The position numbers were made by a program, and so were the translations under genes. Below are positions 35,906-44,906 of a DNA stretch of 64,000 bases, piece after piece; position 1 is the stretch's first letter, and every line of letters starts with the position of its first letter. The DNA comes from Thermohalobaculum xanthum. GTDB lineage: Bacteria > Pseudomonadota > Alphaproteobacteria > Rhodobacterales > Rhodobacteraceae. Location of the stretch: positions 1-64,000 of the forward strand of contig NZ_JAEHHL010000015.1 of NCBI RefSeq assembly GCF_016623495.1, in the 5' to 3' direction. The notes under the pieces are model-generated. The model saw nothing but the letters and a program-made list of their open reading frames with translations. It made no database searches and had not been told where the DNA came from.

Positions 35906-36727
35906 ATGACAGCCGCCTCCTCTCTCGACGAACTTTCGCGGCTGGCCCGGGCGCTTGCGGATGCCGCGGCGCAGGTGACCCTGCCCCGGTTCCGCACGGC
36001 AGACCTCACGACAGACGACAAGGGCGCGGCCGGGCTCTTTGACCCGGTCACGGCGGCCGACCGCGAGGCCGAGGCCGCGATTCGATCGATCCTGCAGCGC
36101 GAACGGCCCGAAGACGCCATCCTCGGCGAGGAGCATGGCACGACGACCGGGCGCTCGGGTCTCACATGGGTGATCGATCCGATCGACGGGACGCGCGCCT
36201 TCATCTCGGGCCTGCCCGTCTGGGGCACGCTGATCGCGCTGGACGACGGCACGCGCGGTGTCATCGGTATCGTCGACCAACCCTTCACCGGCGAGCGCTT
36301 TGTCGGGCTCAACACGCCTGGCGCTTCGCACGCGGTGCTCGAGCATCGTGGGGCCGTGCGTGCGATCACGACCCGGCGCGGGCGTGCTCTGGCCGATTCG
36401 ACCGTCTTCACGACGGCGCCCGAGCTTTTCACGGAAACCGAGCGTCGAGGCTTCGACGCAGTCCGCGGCGCGGCACAGCTGACCCGCTACGGAACCGATT
36501 GCTACGCCTACGCACTTTTGGCGATGGGCCATGTCGACCTGGTGATCGAAGCGGGCCTCAAGGCCTATGACATCGCGGCTCCGAAGGCGTTGATCGAGGC
36601 TGCCGGCGGCATCGTGACCGGCTGGCGCGGCGAGGATTGCCGATGGGGCGGACGGGTCTTGGCCGCGGCCCATCCCGCGCTGCATGCCGAAGCCCTCGAA
36701 CTGCTGTCGGGAATCGCTCCGGCGTGA
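35906..36727 (+). CDS. hisN: Histidinol-phosphatase, inositol-monophosphatase type (HisN)
   Basis: A 273-residue phosphatase of the IMPase fold. The metal-binding motifs are GEEHG (about residues 74-78), WVIDPIDGTRAFISGLPVWG (about 89-108) and AYDIAAPKALIEAAGG near the C-terminus. The DGTRAFI-x-G variant separates HisN from true inositol monophosphatases, which read DGTxNF. HisN dephosphorylates histidinol phosphate in histidine biosynthesis. No other his genes are near. It is convergent with the alpha/beta hydrolase gene. Confidence 0.9.
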   Translation: MTAASSLDELSRLARALADAAAQVTLPRFRTADLTTDDKGAAGLFDPVTAADREAEAAIRSILQRERPEDAILGEEHGTTTGRSGLTWVIDPIDGTRAFISGLPVWGTLIALDDGTRGVIGIVDQPFTGERFVGLNTPGASHAVLEHRGAVRAITTRRGRALADSTVFTTAPELFTETERRGFDAVRGAAQLTRYGTDCYAYALLAMGHVDLVIEAGLKAYDIAAPKALIEAAGGIVTGWRGEDCRWGGRVLAAAHPALHAEALELLSGIAPA

Positions 36728-36762
36728 CGCCGCGGATCGGTTCGGCCGCGACGTAACCCGTG

Positions 36763-37704
36763 TCAGATATCGTGCAGCGTCAGAAAGCGGTCGATCGCCC
36801 GCCAGACCGCGGCGCGCATCGGGGCCGCCTCGAGGAAAAGCTCGTGGCGCGCGCCCTCGATGGTGACGACCTCGATCCCCAGCGGCCCGGCTAGCCGGCG
36901 CAGCGCGCCTGTGTCGACGACCTTCTCGTCCGTGCCGATCAATGCGAGCGTCGGCATGCCGAGCCTCTTTCTGGACGATGCAATGAACCGCATTTCCGCC
37001 CCCGCCGCATCGAGCCAGCCGATGGTCGGCGCCTGCCCCAGCCGAAGACCGGGCACGTCGTTGAGGATACGGACGATCCAGTCGAAAACCGCCTCGTCCT
37101 GCGTAAGCACGTTCCGGGCGAAGCCCTGCAGCACGTAGGGCTTCGACGGCGCGGGCAGAGGCGCCCACAGGTGATGCTGCCTCATGCCTGCGCCGAGCGT
37201 CACCACCACCGCACCGGCCGCCCGGGCGAAGGGGCTGAGCGCGATTCCCAGCATCGGAGCCGACAGTATGACCGCGTCCGCCGCGAGCTCGCCGCGAAGG
37301 GCCGCCCCGATCGCGATGCAGCCGCCCATCGAATGGGCGGCAACCAGCCGGGGTCCGCCGAGCGCCGCAACCTCGGGCACGGCAACGAACGCCGCCAGAT
37401 CGCTGCGGTATTCGGCGAAGTCACCGACATGCCCCTTGAGCCCGTCGGGCAGCATGCGGTCGCTGAGGCCCTGGCCGCGCCAGTCGAGCGCCGCGACCGC
37501 GAAGTCGCGGGCGATCAGTTCTGCGGCCGGGATGCACAGCTTCTCGAGAAATTCGGTCCGGCCCGGCAGCAGAAGCACGTGGCCGCGACGCCCGCCCGCG
37601 TTCCAGACAGCCCCACGCAGCCCCAGCCCGTCGGCCGCGCGGAAATGCAGGAGCCGCTCCCACGGCGCCCCTCCGGGCGGCAGTTGTGGGCCCTGCCCGT
37701 CCAC
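36763..37704 (-). CDS. Alpha/beta hydrolase, monoglyceride-lipase/lysophospholipase type
   Basis: A 313-residue serine hydrolase. The nucleophile elbow is AAHSMGGCIAIGAAL (about residues 126-140), the histidine of the triad is in EGARHELFLE near residue 290, and ALIGTDEKVVDTGALRR carries the likely acid residue. The pattern GLSDRMLPDGLKGHVGDFAEYRSDLAAFV is typical of the S33-like lysophospholipase L2/monoglyceride lipase branch. No signal peptide is seen. The SCP2 gene lies immediately upstream on the same strand, separated by four bases, suggesting linked lipid metabolism. Confidence 0.85.
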   Translation of the reverse strand: MDGQGPQLPPGGAPWERLLHFRAADGLGLRGAVWNAGGRRGHVLLLPGRTEFLEKLCIPAAELIARDFAVAALDWRGQGLSDRMLPDGLKGHVGDFAEYRSDLAAFVAVPEVAALGGPRLVAAHSMGGCIAIGAALRGELAADAVILSAPMLGIALSPFARAAGAVVVTLGAGMRQHHLWAPLPAPSKPYVLQGFARNVLTQDEAVFDWIVRILNDVPGLRLGQAPTIGWLDAAGAEMRFIASSRKRLGMPTLALIGTDEKVVDTGALRRLAGPLGIEVVTIEGARHELFLEAAPMRAAVWRAIDRFLTLHDI

Positions 37705-37708
37705 CGGC

Positions 37709-37996
37709 TCAGAGGATCTGGCTGAGCTTCATCGCCGCGCCCATGTCACCGTCGATGCGGATCTTGCCCGTCATGTAGGCGCTGGTCGGCGACAGATCCC
37801 CCTCGAACATCGCGCGGAAGGTGTCGAGCGAGGCGGAGATCGTCACGTCCGCGTCTCCGTCCGACGTGCTGACCTCGCCGTCGCGAACGAGGATCACGCC
37901 CTCGCCCTCGACCTCGAACTTCACCGAGCCGGAGAAATCGCTTGCCGCGAACTTCTCGCGCAGCGCTTCGGCCGCGGCGTCGATATCCTTGCTCAT
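37709..37996 (-). CDS. SCP2 sterol-binding-domain protein
   Basis: A 95-residue protein consisting of a single SCP2 (sterol carrier protein 2) domain: SGSVKFEVEGEGVILVRDGEVSTSDGDADVTISASLDTFRAMFEGD then LSPTSAYMTGKIRIDGDMGAAMKLSQIL. Bacterial members bind hydrophobic ligands such as fatty acyl groups. The ATG at 37996 (MSKDIDAAAE) fits family starts. It is four bases upstream of the lysophospholipase-type gene and divergent from a TPR gene. Confidence 0.92.
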   Translation of the reverse strand: MSKDIDAAAEALREKFAASDFSGSVKFEVEGEGVILVRDGEVSTSDGDADVTISASLDTFRAMFEGDLSPTSAYMTGKIRIDGDMGAAMKLSQIL

Positions 37997-38071
37997 CTCT
38001 CTCCCCATCGTGAACTGCGGCACGCGCCGCGCCGCTTGCAGAGGTAAGCGGTAGGGCTATCATTGGCAATC

Positions 38072-38746
38072 ATGAGAGCACGCCCAACACGCCCTGTCGT
38101 CGCGTCACTGGCATTGGCCCTGATGCTGGCACATATGCCGCGCGCCGAAGCGCAGGTCGACGGGAGCGGCGAGGTGCCGGACGGTGGCGCGGAAGCGGCG
38201 ATGCCCGAGAGCCCTGCCCTGCCCGAGGGATTGATGCCGGCCCTGCCCGAGGCACGCGAGGCCGCGCGCAAGGCGCAACTCGATGCTCTTTTCGACCAGC
38301 TGGCCGACGAGCAGAACACGAACTGGGAAATCGTGCAGGCACAGATCCTGCGCCAGTGGCGGCAATCGGGGTCGCCGTCGATGGACGTTCTGATGAATCG
38401 CGCCCTCGCGGCCATCGAGGTCGACGACTTCGACACGGCGCTGGTGTTCCTGAACGACCTCATCCGGCTCGCACCGGATTTTGCCGAGGCCTGGAACCAG
38501 CGCGCAACCGTTCACTTCCTTCGGCGCGACTACGGCCGGTCGGTCGCCGATATCGAGCGGGTGCTGATGCTGGAGCCGCGGCACTTCGGCGCGCTGTCGG
38601 GGCTCGGCATCATCCTCGACCGGCTGGGCAACGAGGCCGGTGCTCTCAAGGCGTTCCGCCGCGTCCTCGAGATCCACCCCCACATGCCGGGCGCGCAGGA
38701 AGGCGTGAAGCGCCTTTCGCCCGAGGTCGACGGCCGGCCAATCTGA
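38072..38746 (+). CDS. Exported TPR protein
   Basis: A 224-residue protein with a signal peptide (VVASLALALMLAHMPRAEA, cleaved near residue 24) and at least three tetratricopeptide repeats in the second half: VLMNRALAAIEVDDFDTALVFLNDLIRLAPDFAEAWNQRATVHFLR, then DYGRSVADIERVLMLEPRHF, then NEAGALKAFRRVLEIHP. It is a soluble or loosely attached periplasmic protein; partners unknown. A TTG nine bases upstream is an alternative start. It is widespread in Rhodobacterales as far as I recall. Confidence 0.82.
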   Translation: MRARPTRPVVASLALALMLAHMPRAEAQVDGSGEVPDGGAEAAMPESPALPEGLMPALPEAREAARKAQLDALFDQLADEQNTNWEIVQAQILRQWRQSGSPSMDVLMNRALAAIEVDDFDTALVFLNDLIRLAPDFAEAWNQRATVHFLRRDYGRSVADIERVLMLEPRHFGALSGLGIILDRLGNEAGALKAFRRVLEIHPHMPGAQEGVKRLSPEVDGRPI

Positions 38747-38769
38747 ACCGCGTCACACCGAAACCACCC

Positions 38770-38798
38770 TTGTGACCGAGCGCCCCCCGGACTAGGTA
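38770..38798 (+). promoter_or_regulatory. Candidate promoter of the SUV3-like helicase gene
   Basis: TTGTGA (38770-38775) and TAGGTA (38793-38798) with a 17-base spacer lie about 50 bases before the helicase start. The match is moderate. Confidence 0.35.
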
Positions 38799-38844
38799 GC
38801 CGGCGGGCGCACGCTGCATCCCGGCGCGTGCAAGGAGCGGGCGG

Positions 38845-41841
38845 ATGAACCAGATCGGGCACGAGCCGGACGGCCGGACGGTGACGGCCATCCTGGGCCC
38901 CACCAATACCGGCAAGACGCATTACGCCATCGAGCGCATGCTGTCGCGCGCCGATGGTGTGATCGGTCTGCCGCTGCGGTTGCTGGCGCGCGAGGTCTAC
39001 GACCGGATCGTTGCCCTTCGCGGCCCGGGAGCCGTCGCCTTGCTGACCGGCGAGGAGAAGATCGCGCCGCCAACCGCGCGCTACCACGTCTGCACCGTCG
39101 AGGCGATGCCGCTCGATCTTGGCACCGACTTCGTCGCAGTCGACGAGATCCAGCTCTGCGCCGACCCCGATCGCGGCCACGTCTTCACCGACAGGCTGCT
39201 CCGCGCCCGCGGCCGCTACGAGACGCTGTTCATGGGCTCGGACACCATGCGCGGCCGCATCGCCGGGCTCGTGCCGGGTGCGCGTTTCATGGGCCGTGAG
39301 CGCTTCTCGACCCTGAGCTACGCGGGTGCGCGAAAGATCTCGCGCCTCAAGCCCCGGACCGCGGTCGTCGCTTTCTCGGCCGATCAGGTCTATGCGATCG
39401 CCGAGTTGATCCGACGGCAGCGCGGCGGTGCGGCCGTCGTGCTGGGTGCTCTGAGCCCGCGCACGCGCAACGCGCAGGTCGCGCTCTACCAGAACGGCGA
39501 TGTCGATTACCTGGTGGCCACCGACGCGATCGGCATGGGCCTGAACATGGATGTCGACCATGTGGCCTTCGCGGGCCTTGCCAAGTTCGACGGTCATCGT
39601 CACAGGGGCCTCGAGCCGAACGAACTGGCACAGATCGCAGGGCGCGCCGGTCGGCACATGGCCGACGGGACCTTCGGCGTCACCGCCGAGGCACGCGAGC
39701 TTTCGCCCGAGATCGTGGAGGCGATCGAGAACCACGAGTTCCGGCCGGTCGACCGGCTGATGTGGCGCAACCACGCGCTCGACTTTGGGACCATTGCGCG
39801 GCTCGTGACCAGCCTCGAAGTCAATCCGCGCAGGCAAGACCTCACCCGTGCGCGCGACGCCGACGACCTGAGCGCGCTTCGCCTGATCGAGGCGGATCCC
39901 GAGACCGCACGCCTCGCGGATCGGCCCGATCGGGTGAGGCTGTTGTGGGATGTCTGCCAGATCCCGGATTTCCGGAAGACGAGCGGCGGCGACCACGCCG
40001 GGCTGCTGGGACGGATTTACAGGTTCCTGCTGTCGGGCAGAGGCGTTATACCCTCGGACTGGATTTCGGGTCAGGTGCGGCGCATCGACCGGGTCGACGG
40101 GGATATCGACGCGCTCTCGAAGAGGCTGGCGTTCATCCGGACCTGGACGTATGTCGCGAACCGCGGCAACTGGCTGGAGGATCCGGCCGAGTGGCGCGAG
40201 GCGACGCGGGCGGTCGAGGACCGCCTCTCGGATGCCCTGCACCAAAGGCTGACGCAGAGATTCGTGGACCGGCGCACCTCGGTACTTATGCGCCGGCTTA
40301 AGCAGAAGGAGCGGCTCGTGGCCGAGGTGAACGACAAGGGCGAAGTCACGGTCGAGGGAGAGTTCATCGGCCGCCTCGACGGATTCCGTTTCACCGTGGA
40401 CCAGACGGCCACGGGCGACGAGCTGCGAACCCTGCAGTCGGCATCGATCTCTGCGCTGCAGAGCGAGTTCGCGCGCCGCGCCGACAAGCTTTATCTGAGC
40501 CCGGACACCGAGATCGACGTCACCGAACAAGGCGGGCTGATGTGGGGAGACCAGGCCGTCGGACGCCTCGAGAAGGGCGACTCGGTGCTCTCGCCCAAGG
40601 TCCGCGTCTTCATCGACGACATGGTCGAGGCACCCGTCGCCGAGAAGGTCGAGCGGCGACTGACGCATTGGCTCTCGCGCAGGATCAATGCGCTGTTCGA
40701 GCCCATGCTCGCGATGCAGGCGGACGAGACCGTCACCGGCCTTGCACGCGGCGTGGCGTTCCAACTGGCCGAAGGCCTCGGGATCCAGCCCCGCCGCATC
40801 ATGGCGGACGACATCCGCGGCCTTGGCCAGGAGGAGCGGGCAAGCCTGCGCAAGCATGGCGTGCGCTTCGGCCAGCACAACATCTTCATGCCTGCCCTGC
40901 TCAAGCCGGCTCCGACACGGATGCGTCTCATCCTGTGGAGCCTGTGGGAAGGCCTGGACGACTTCCCCTCGGCTCCGCCCGCAGGATATGTCACCGTCGC
41001 GGTCGCCCCTGGAATGCCGCAAGGCTATTACGAGAAGGCGGGTTATCGCGTCTGCGGGCCGCGAGCCGTGCGCATCGACATGCTCGAGCGGCTCGCCGAC
41101 ATGATCCGGCCGATGGATGCACGCGCCGGGTTCGAGGCGACCGCAGACATGCTGTCGATCACCGGCTGCACGCTCGAACAGTTCGCCGAGATCATGAAGG
41201 GCCTGAACTTCCAGGCCGAGCGGGGCGAGCGGCCGAAACCCGTTCGGACGCAGGATGCCCCGGCACCGGCGGCGGCGGCCGAGCAGGAAGACGTGGCAGC
41301 CGACGGCGAACCTGTCGCGACCGGGCCCGAGGAAGCCTCCCCGGTCGAGGCCCAAGCCCCGGCGGACGAGGCCAGCGAGGCGACCGCCGCCCCCGAGCCG
41401 GCTGCCGTGGCAGACGAGACCGCCGCCGAGCCTGCCGAGGCCACCGCCGAGACAATCGTCGATGCAGCCGAGGCGGCCAGCGCAGAAGCGACGCCCGAAG
41501 TCGAGATCTTCTACACCTTCACCTTGCGCCCGCGTCAGCGTCCCGGCCGGGGTGGCCACGGACACCAGCACGCGCGCGACGGCGCCGGGCGTGGCGCCCA
41601 GAGCGGCGGCAAGGACGAACAGCAGGCCGACGGTGTCGACGGCTCTCGCGGAGGCAAACCTCGCGGCGCAGGTCAGGGCAAGGGCCGGAAAGGAAAGCCC
41701 GGCGGAGGGCCCGGCGGCAAGCGCCCGCAGCGCGGCGAGGAGGCGCGCAACTCGGCGGCGCCGCCGCGGCCGCGGCGCGAGGACAAGCCAATCGACCCCG
41801 ACAACCCCTTCGCGATCCTGCAGCAGCTCAAGAAGCCCTGA
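38845..41841 (+). CDS. SUV3-like superfamily 2 RNA helicase
   Basis: A 998-residue protein. The helicase core carries Walker A GPTNTGKT at residues 18-25, DEIQ (instead of DEAD) at 100-103, motif III MGSDTM, and the C-terminal domain motifs VATDAIGMGLNM and QIAGRAGRH. This is the pattern of mitochondrial SUV3 and its bacterial relatives, which unwind RNA during degradation. Residues about 440-790 include a conserved SUV3-type helical region. From about residue 795 to the end the protein is a low-complexity tail, first alanine/glutamate/proline-rich and then glycine/arginine/lysine-rich, which probably contacts RNA or degradosome partners. It overlaps or abuts hslR (three-base gap), followed by fdxA and carD, a neighbourhood common in alphaproteobacteria. 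Confidence 0.92.
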   Translation: MNQIGHEPDGRTVTAILGPTNTGKTHYAIERMLSRADGVIGLPLRLLAREVYDRIVALRGPGAVALLTGEEKIAPPTARYHVCTVEAMPLDLGTDFVAVDEIQLCADPDRGHVFTDRLLRARGRYETLFMGSDTMRGRIAGLVPGARFMGRERFSTLSYAGARKISRLKPRTAVVAFSADQVYAIAELIRRQRGGAAVVLGALSPRTRNAQVALYQNGDVDYLVATDAIGMGLNMDVDHVAFAGLAKFDGHRHRGLEPNELAQIAGRAGRHMADGTFGVTAEARELSPEIVEAIENHEFRPVDRLMWRNHALDFGTIARLVTSLEVNPRRQDLTRARDADDLSALRLIEADPETARLADRPDRVRLLWDVCQIPDFRKTSGGDHAGLLGRIYRFLLSGRGVIPSDWISGQVRRIDRVDGDIDALSKRLAFIRTWTYVANRGNWLEDPAEWREATRAVEDRLSDALHQRLTQRFVDRRTSVLMRRLKQKERLVAEVNDKGEVTVEGEFIGRLDGFRFTVDQTATGDELRTLQSASISALQSEFARRADKLYLSPDTEIDVTEQGGLMWGDQAVGRLEKGDSVLSPKVRVFIDDMVEAPVAEKVERRLTHWLSRRINALFEPMLAMQADETVTGLARGVAFQLAEGLGIQPRRIMADDIRGLGQEERASLRKHGVRFGQHNIFMPALLKPAPTRMRLILWSLWEGLDDFPSAPPAGYVTVAVAPGMPQGYYEKAGYRVCGPRAVRIDMLERLADMIRPMDARAGFEATADMLSITGCTLEQFAEIMKGLNFQAERGERPKPVRTQDAPAPAAAAEQEDVAADGEPVATGPEEASPVEAQAPADEASEATAAPEPAAVADETAAEPAEATAETIVDAAEAASAEATPEVEIFYTFTLRPRQRPGRGGHGHQHARDGAGRGAQSGGKDEQQADGVDGSRGGKPRGAGQGKGRKGKPGGGPGGKRPQRGEEARNSAAPPRPRREDKPIDPDNPFAILQQLKKP

Positions 41842-41844
41842 GGC

Positions 41845-42255
41845 ATGGCGTCGGGCGACGCGAGGGCACCTGCGGATGCGCGGCAGCGCATCGACAAGTG
41901 GCTCTGGTACGCCCGTTTCATGCGTTCGCGGGGCCTGGCCGCCGAACTTGCGGCGTCGGGAAAGCTGCGGATCAACGGAGACCATTGCTCGAAAGCGGCT
42001 CAGCTGGTGAAACCCGGCGATGTCCTGACGTTTCCCCAGGGCTCGCGCATCCGCGTCATTCGGGTCGAGGCGACCGGCGTCCGACGCGGCCCCGCGGTCG
42101 AGGCGGCCACGCTCTACACCGATCTCGATCCGGCCGCGGACACGCCGCCCAAGACTCAGGCCGACCACACCCCCGGCGAGCGACCCCAGGGAAGCGGCAG
42201 GCCGACAAAGCGCGAGCGTCGGGAAATCGACATGCTGCGACGCAACGGATCTTGA
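41845..42255 (+). CDS. hslR: S4-domain RNA-binding protein, Hsp15/HslR family
   Basis: A 136-residue protein with an S4 RNA-binding domain at about residues 13-65: QRIDKWLWYARFMRSRGLAA then SGKLRINGDHCSKAAQLVKPGDVL. Hsp15-like proteins bind stalled 50S subunits carrying peptidyl-tRNA. The C-terminal 40 residues are proline/arginine-rich. It begins three bases after the helicase stop and is clearly cotranscribed with it. Confidence 0.92.
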   Translation: MASGDARAPADARQRIDKWLWYARFMRSRGLAAELAASGKLRINGDHCSKAAQLVKPGDVLTFPQGSRIRVIRVEATGVRRGPAVEAATLYTDLDPAADTPPKTQADHTPGERPQGSGRPTKRERREIDMLRRNGS

Positions 42256-42356
42256 AGCGCGCAGGCGGCGCGCCTAGAACGCAACCGAAAGACTCGGACA
42301 TAGCGGGCTGCACGACAGCCGACCGAGCCGACTGAGCCATACAGGAGCCGACCTCG

Positions 42357-42695
<339 letters not shown>

Positions 42696-43020
42696 CAGGA
42701 TTCGCGAAGTTCACCGGGCTGCGGACAGGCATATTCGCGCGGTCAGCAGTTCTGATCGCGCGAATATGACCTTGGATTCATGCATTGTTCCCGTGTGTTG
42801 CGTGAATCACAGAGCCGCTATGCACTCAGGCTCTGGAGAATCGGGCGATTTTTTGTTACATATTTGTCGCAGAGGCTAGGACGCGCCATCTATCGGAGTG
42901 GTTGTTGGTGCGACTGTTTCTTTGACTTTCAGCACCACCTTGGGGAGTGACCTGGTGGCGCCCTTCTTTTGCCCTGACGCGTCCCCCCCGCGTCATGGCT
43001 CCATGAAGACCGGAGAACTC
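42696..43020. other. 325-bp AT-richer gap between fdxA and carD
   Basis: This gap contains no credible gene. It holds a long imperfect hairpin (42730-42768), an AT-rich part around 42845-42865 that probably contains the carD promoter (TTGTTA at about 42855 followed by CTAGGA after 17 bases), and a structured carD leader including a 7-bp hairpin, TGACGCG/CGCGTCA, at 42975-42995. Confidence 0.6.
42730..42768. repeat. 17-bp hairpin (one G-U pair) downstream of fdxA
   Basis: CATATTCGCGCG at 42730-42741 pairs perfectly with CGCGCGAATATG at 42757-42768; TCAG/CTGA extends the stem inward across a G-U pair, leaving a 5-base loop. No T-run follows, so it is not a classic terminator, although it could stabilise or end the fdxA message. 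Confidence 0.6.
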
Positions 43021-43539
43021 ATGTCCAAGAAGTCTAGCGAGACCGCGAACGCTTTTCGTGCGAACGACTACGTCGTCTACCCCGCACATGGCGTCGGCAA
43101 AATCCTCTCGATCGAAGAGCAGGAGATTGCCGGTATGCGGATGGAGCTTTTCGTCATCTCGTTCGAAAAGGACAAGATGACCCTTCGCGTGCCGACCGCG
43201 AAGGCGACGTCGATCGGGATGCGCTCGCTCTCGAGCCCCGATCTCGTCGCCAAGGCGCTGGCCACGCTGAAGGGCCGCGCCAAGGTCAAGCGGGCCATGT
43301 GGTCCCGGCGTGCTCAGGAGTATGAGCAGAAGATCAACTCGGGCGATCTGATCTCGATCGCCGAGGTGGTCCGTGACCTGTATCGCGCGGGCGACCAGCC
43401 CGAACAGTCCTATTCGGAGCGCCAGCTCTATGAGGCCGCCCTCGAGCGGCTTACCCGTGAGGTGGCAGCGGTCGAGCGCCTCGACCACGCCAACGCCGCG
43501 GCGAAAGTCGACGCGATGCTCGAGGCGAAAGCCGCCTGA
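43021..43539 (+). CDS. carD: CarD/CdnL-family RNA-polymerase-binding regulator
   Basis: A 172-residue protein. The N-terminal Tudor-like RNA-polymerase-interacting domain is NDYVVYPAHGVGKILSIEEQEIAGMRMELFVISFEKDKMTLRVPTAKA (about residues 15-62), and the C-terminal helical domain is rich in RR/W motifs (VKRAMWSRRAQEYEQKINSGDLISIAEVVRDLYR). CarD stabilises the open promoter complex, chiefly at ribosomal RNA promoters. I start at ATG 43021 with CGGAGAA upstream; an ATG at 43003 is less well placed. A strong terminator follows. Confidence 0.96.
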   Translation: MSKKSSETANAFRANDYVVYPAHGVGKILSIEEQEIAGMRMELFVISFEKDKMTLRVPTAKATSIGMRSLSSPDLVAKALATLKGRAKVKRAMWSRRAQEYEQKINSGDLISIAEVVRDLYRAGDQPEQSYSERQLYEAALERLTREVAAVERLDHANAAAKVDAMLEAKAA

Positions 43540-43562
43540 CGCGCCGAAACCTTCCGAAATGC

Positions 43563-43604
43563 AGCGCCGCCGGTCTGGCTTGACCGGCGGCGCTCGCATT
43601 TTCA
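43563..43604 (+). terminator. Rho-independent terminator of carD
   Basis: A 13-bp perfect stem (AGCGCCGCCGGTC at 43563-43575 with GACCGGCGGCGCT at 43582-43594) around a six-base loop is followed by CGCATTTTC. It lies between convergent carD and dapE and may serve both. Confidence 0.85.
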
Positions 43605-43623
43605 GGAGGCTGTTTCGGCCAGC

Positions 43624-44772
43624 CTAGCCGAGATTGAAGAAGCGCCGCAGGATCGCGAGATAAAGCTCCGAGAGCTTGGCGATATCGGCCACAGGCACGC
43701 GCTCGTCGACCTGGTGCATCGTGTCGCCGACCAGCCCGAACTCGACGACCGGGCAGAGCGCCTTGATGAAGCGCGCATCCGAGGTTCCCCCACCTGTGGT
43801 GAGCATCGGACGCTCGAGCGTCGCGCGGGTCAGCACTTCGCTCACCAGATCGACATTGCCACCGGGTTCGGTGAGGAAGCTCTCACCCGACACCTTCCAT
43901 TCGATCTCGGCCGTGGTGCCGGTATTCTTGACCTCGTCGGTCAATATCTCCTCGACCCAGACCTTCACGCTGTCCGAGTTGTGCAGGTCGTTGAACCGGA
44001 TGTTGAACACCGCCCTGCCCTCGGCCGGGATCACGTTGTTCGCCGGGTTGCCCACGTCGATCGAGGTCAGCGCCAAGGTGGATGCCTGGAAATGCGCCGA
44101 CCCGAAATCGAGGGGCGTATCGGCCAGCCGCGCGCACACCCGTGCGAGGACCGGCAGAGGGTTCACGGCGCGCTCGGGATAGGCGCTGTGTCCCTGCTGT
44201 CCGGCGATGCGCAGGTATCCCGTCATCGATCCGCGCCGGCCGATCTTCACCACATCCCCGAGGCGGGCCACCGAGGTTGGCTCGCCGACGATGCAGAAAT
44301 CCGCCGTCTCGCCCGACTGGGCCATCCAGTCGAGGATCGCGACGGTGCCGTCGGTGGCGTCCCCTTCCTCGTCACCGGTGATCAGCAGAGAGATCGACCC
44401 GTCGGGCGGCGTTTCGCTGACCATCCGGGCGGCGGCCGCGACAAAGGCTGCCACGCCCGATTTCATGTCGGTTGCGCCCCGGCCGTAGATGATCCCGTCG
44501 CGGATCTCGGCACCGAAGGGATCGGCACTCCACGCAGCCTGGTCCCCGACGGGCACAACATCCGTGTGGCCCGCGAAGGCAAAGACCGGCGCGCTCTGTC
44601 CCCAGCGTGCGTAGAGGTTCTCGACGCCGCCGCGACTGACCCGCGTGCAGGCGAAGCCGAGAGGCGTGAGGACACTCTCGAGCAGCGAGATCGCACCGCC
44701 TTCGGCCGGCGTAACCGACGGACAGCGGATCAGCGCGGCGGTCAGATCGACCGGATCGGGACAGTTGCTCAT
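43624..44772 (-). CDS. dapE: Succinyl-diaminopimelate desuccinylase
   Basis: A 382-residue M20-family metallohydrolase that releases succinate from N-succinyl-LL-diaminopimelate in lysine and peptidoglycan precursor synthesis. Metal-ligand motifs are FAGHTDVVPVGD (about residues 66-77), the conserved aspartate in RGATDMKSGVAAFV, and the ITGDEEGDATDGT block; the dimerisation domain contains GRRGSMTGYLRIAGQQGHSAYPE. The TSDARFIK motif near the end (TTGGGTSDARFIKALCP) is specific for DapE. dapD lies about 1.6 kb upstream on the same strand, with an unrelated plus-strand gene between them. Confidence 0.95.
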   Translation of the reverse strand: MSNCPDPVDLTAALIRCPSVTPAEGGAISLLESVLTPLGFACTRVSRGGVENLYARWGQSAPVFAFAGHTDVVPVGDQAAWSADPFGAEIRDGIIYGRGATDMKSGVAAFVAAAARMVSETPPDGSISLLITGDEEGDATDGTVAILDWMAQSGETADFCIVGEPTSVARLGDVVKIGRRGSMTGYLRIAGQQGHSAYPERAVNPLPVLARVCARLADTPLDFGSAHFQASTLALTSIDVGNPANNVIPAEGRAVFNIRFNDLHNSDSVKVWVEEILTDEVKNTGTTAEIEWKVSGESFLTEPGGNVDLVSEVLTRATLERPMLTTGGGTSDARFIKALCPVVEFGLVGDTMHQVDERVPVADIAKLSELYLAILRRFFNLG

Positions 44773-44906
44773 CTGCGGGATCTCCTGCGCCCCGGACGCG
44801 GGCGGCGGGTTGAAGGGTGCCGGGAGGCCGGCGCGTCATGGTTTTGCCTCAGTGACCGGGTTTAAAGGAAAGAACCGGCTCGTGAAAAGTGGCAGGGCAG
44901 TTCGAT

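Noticed and set aside
38530-42168. A very long open frame (over 1200 codons) antisense to the helicase gene
   Set aside because: The helicase on the plus strand has complete motifs. The antisense frame is arginine/histidine/glycine-rich without any recognisable domain, as expected where third codon positions are almost all G or C.
42898-43020. An in-frame upstream extension of carD beginning at GTG 42898
   Set aside because: The extension is unlike CarD N-termini, contains hairpin-forming DNA, and the ATG at 43021 has a good ribosome-binding site.
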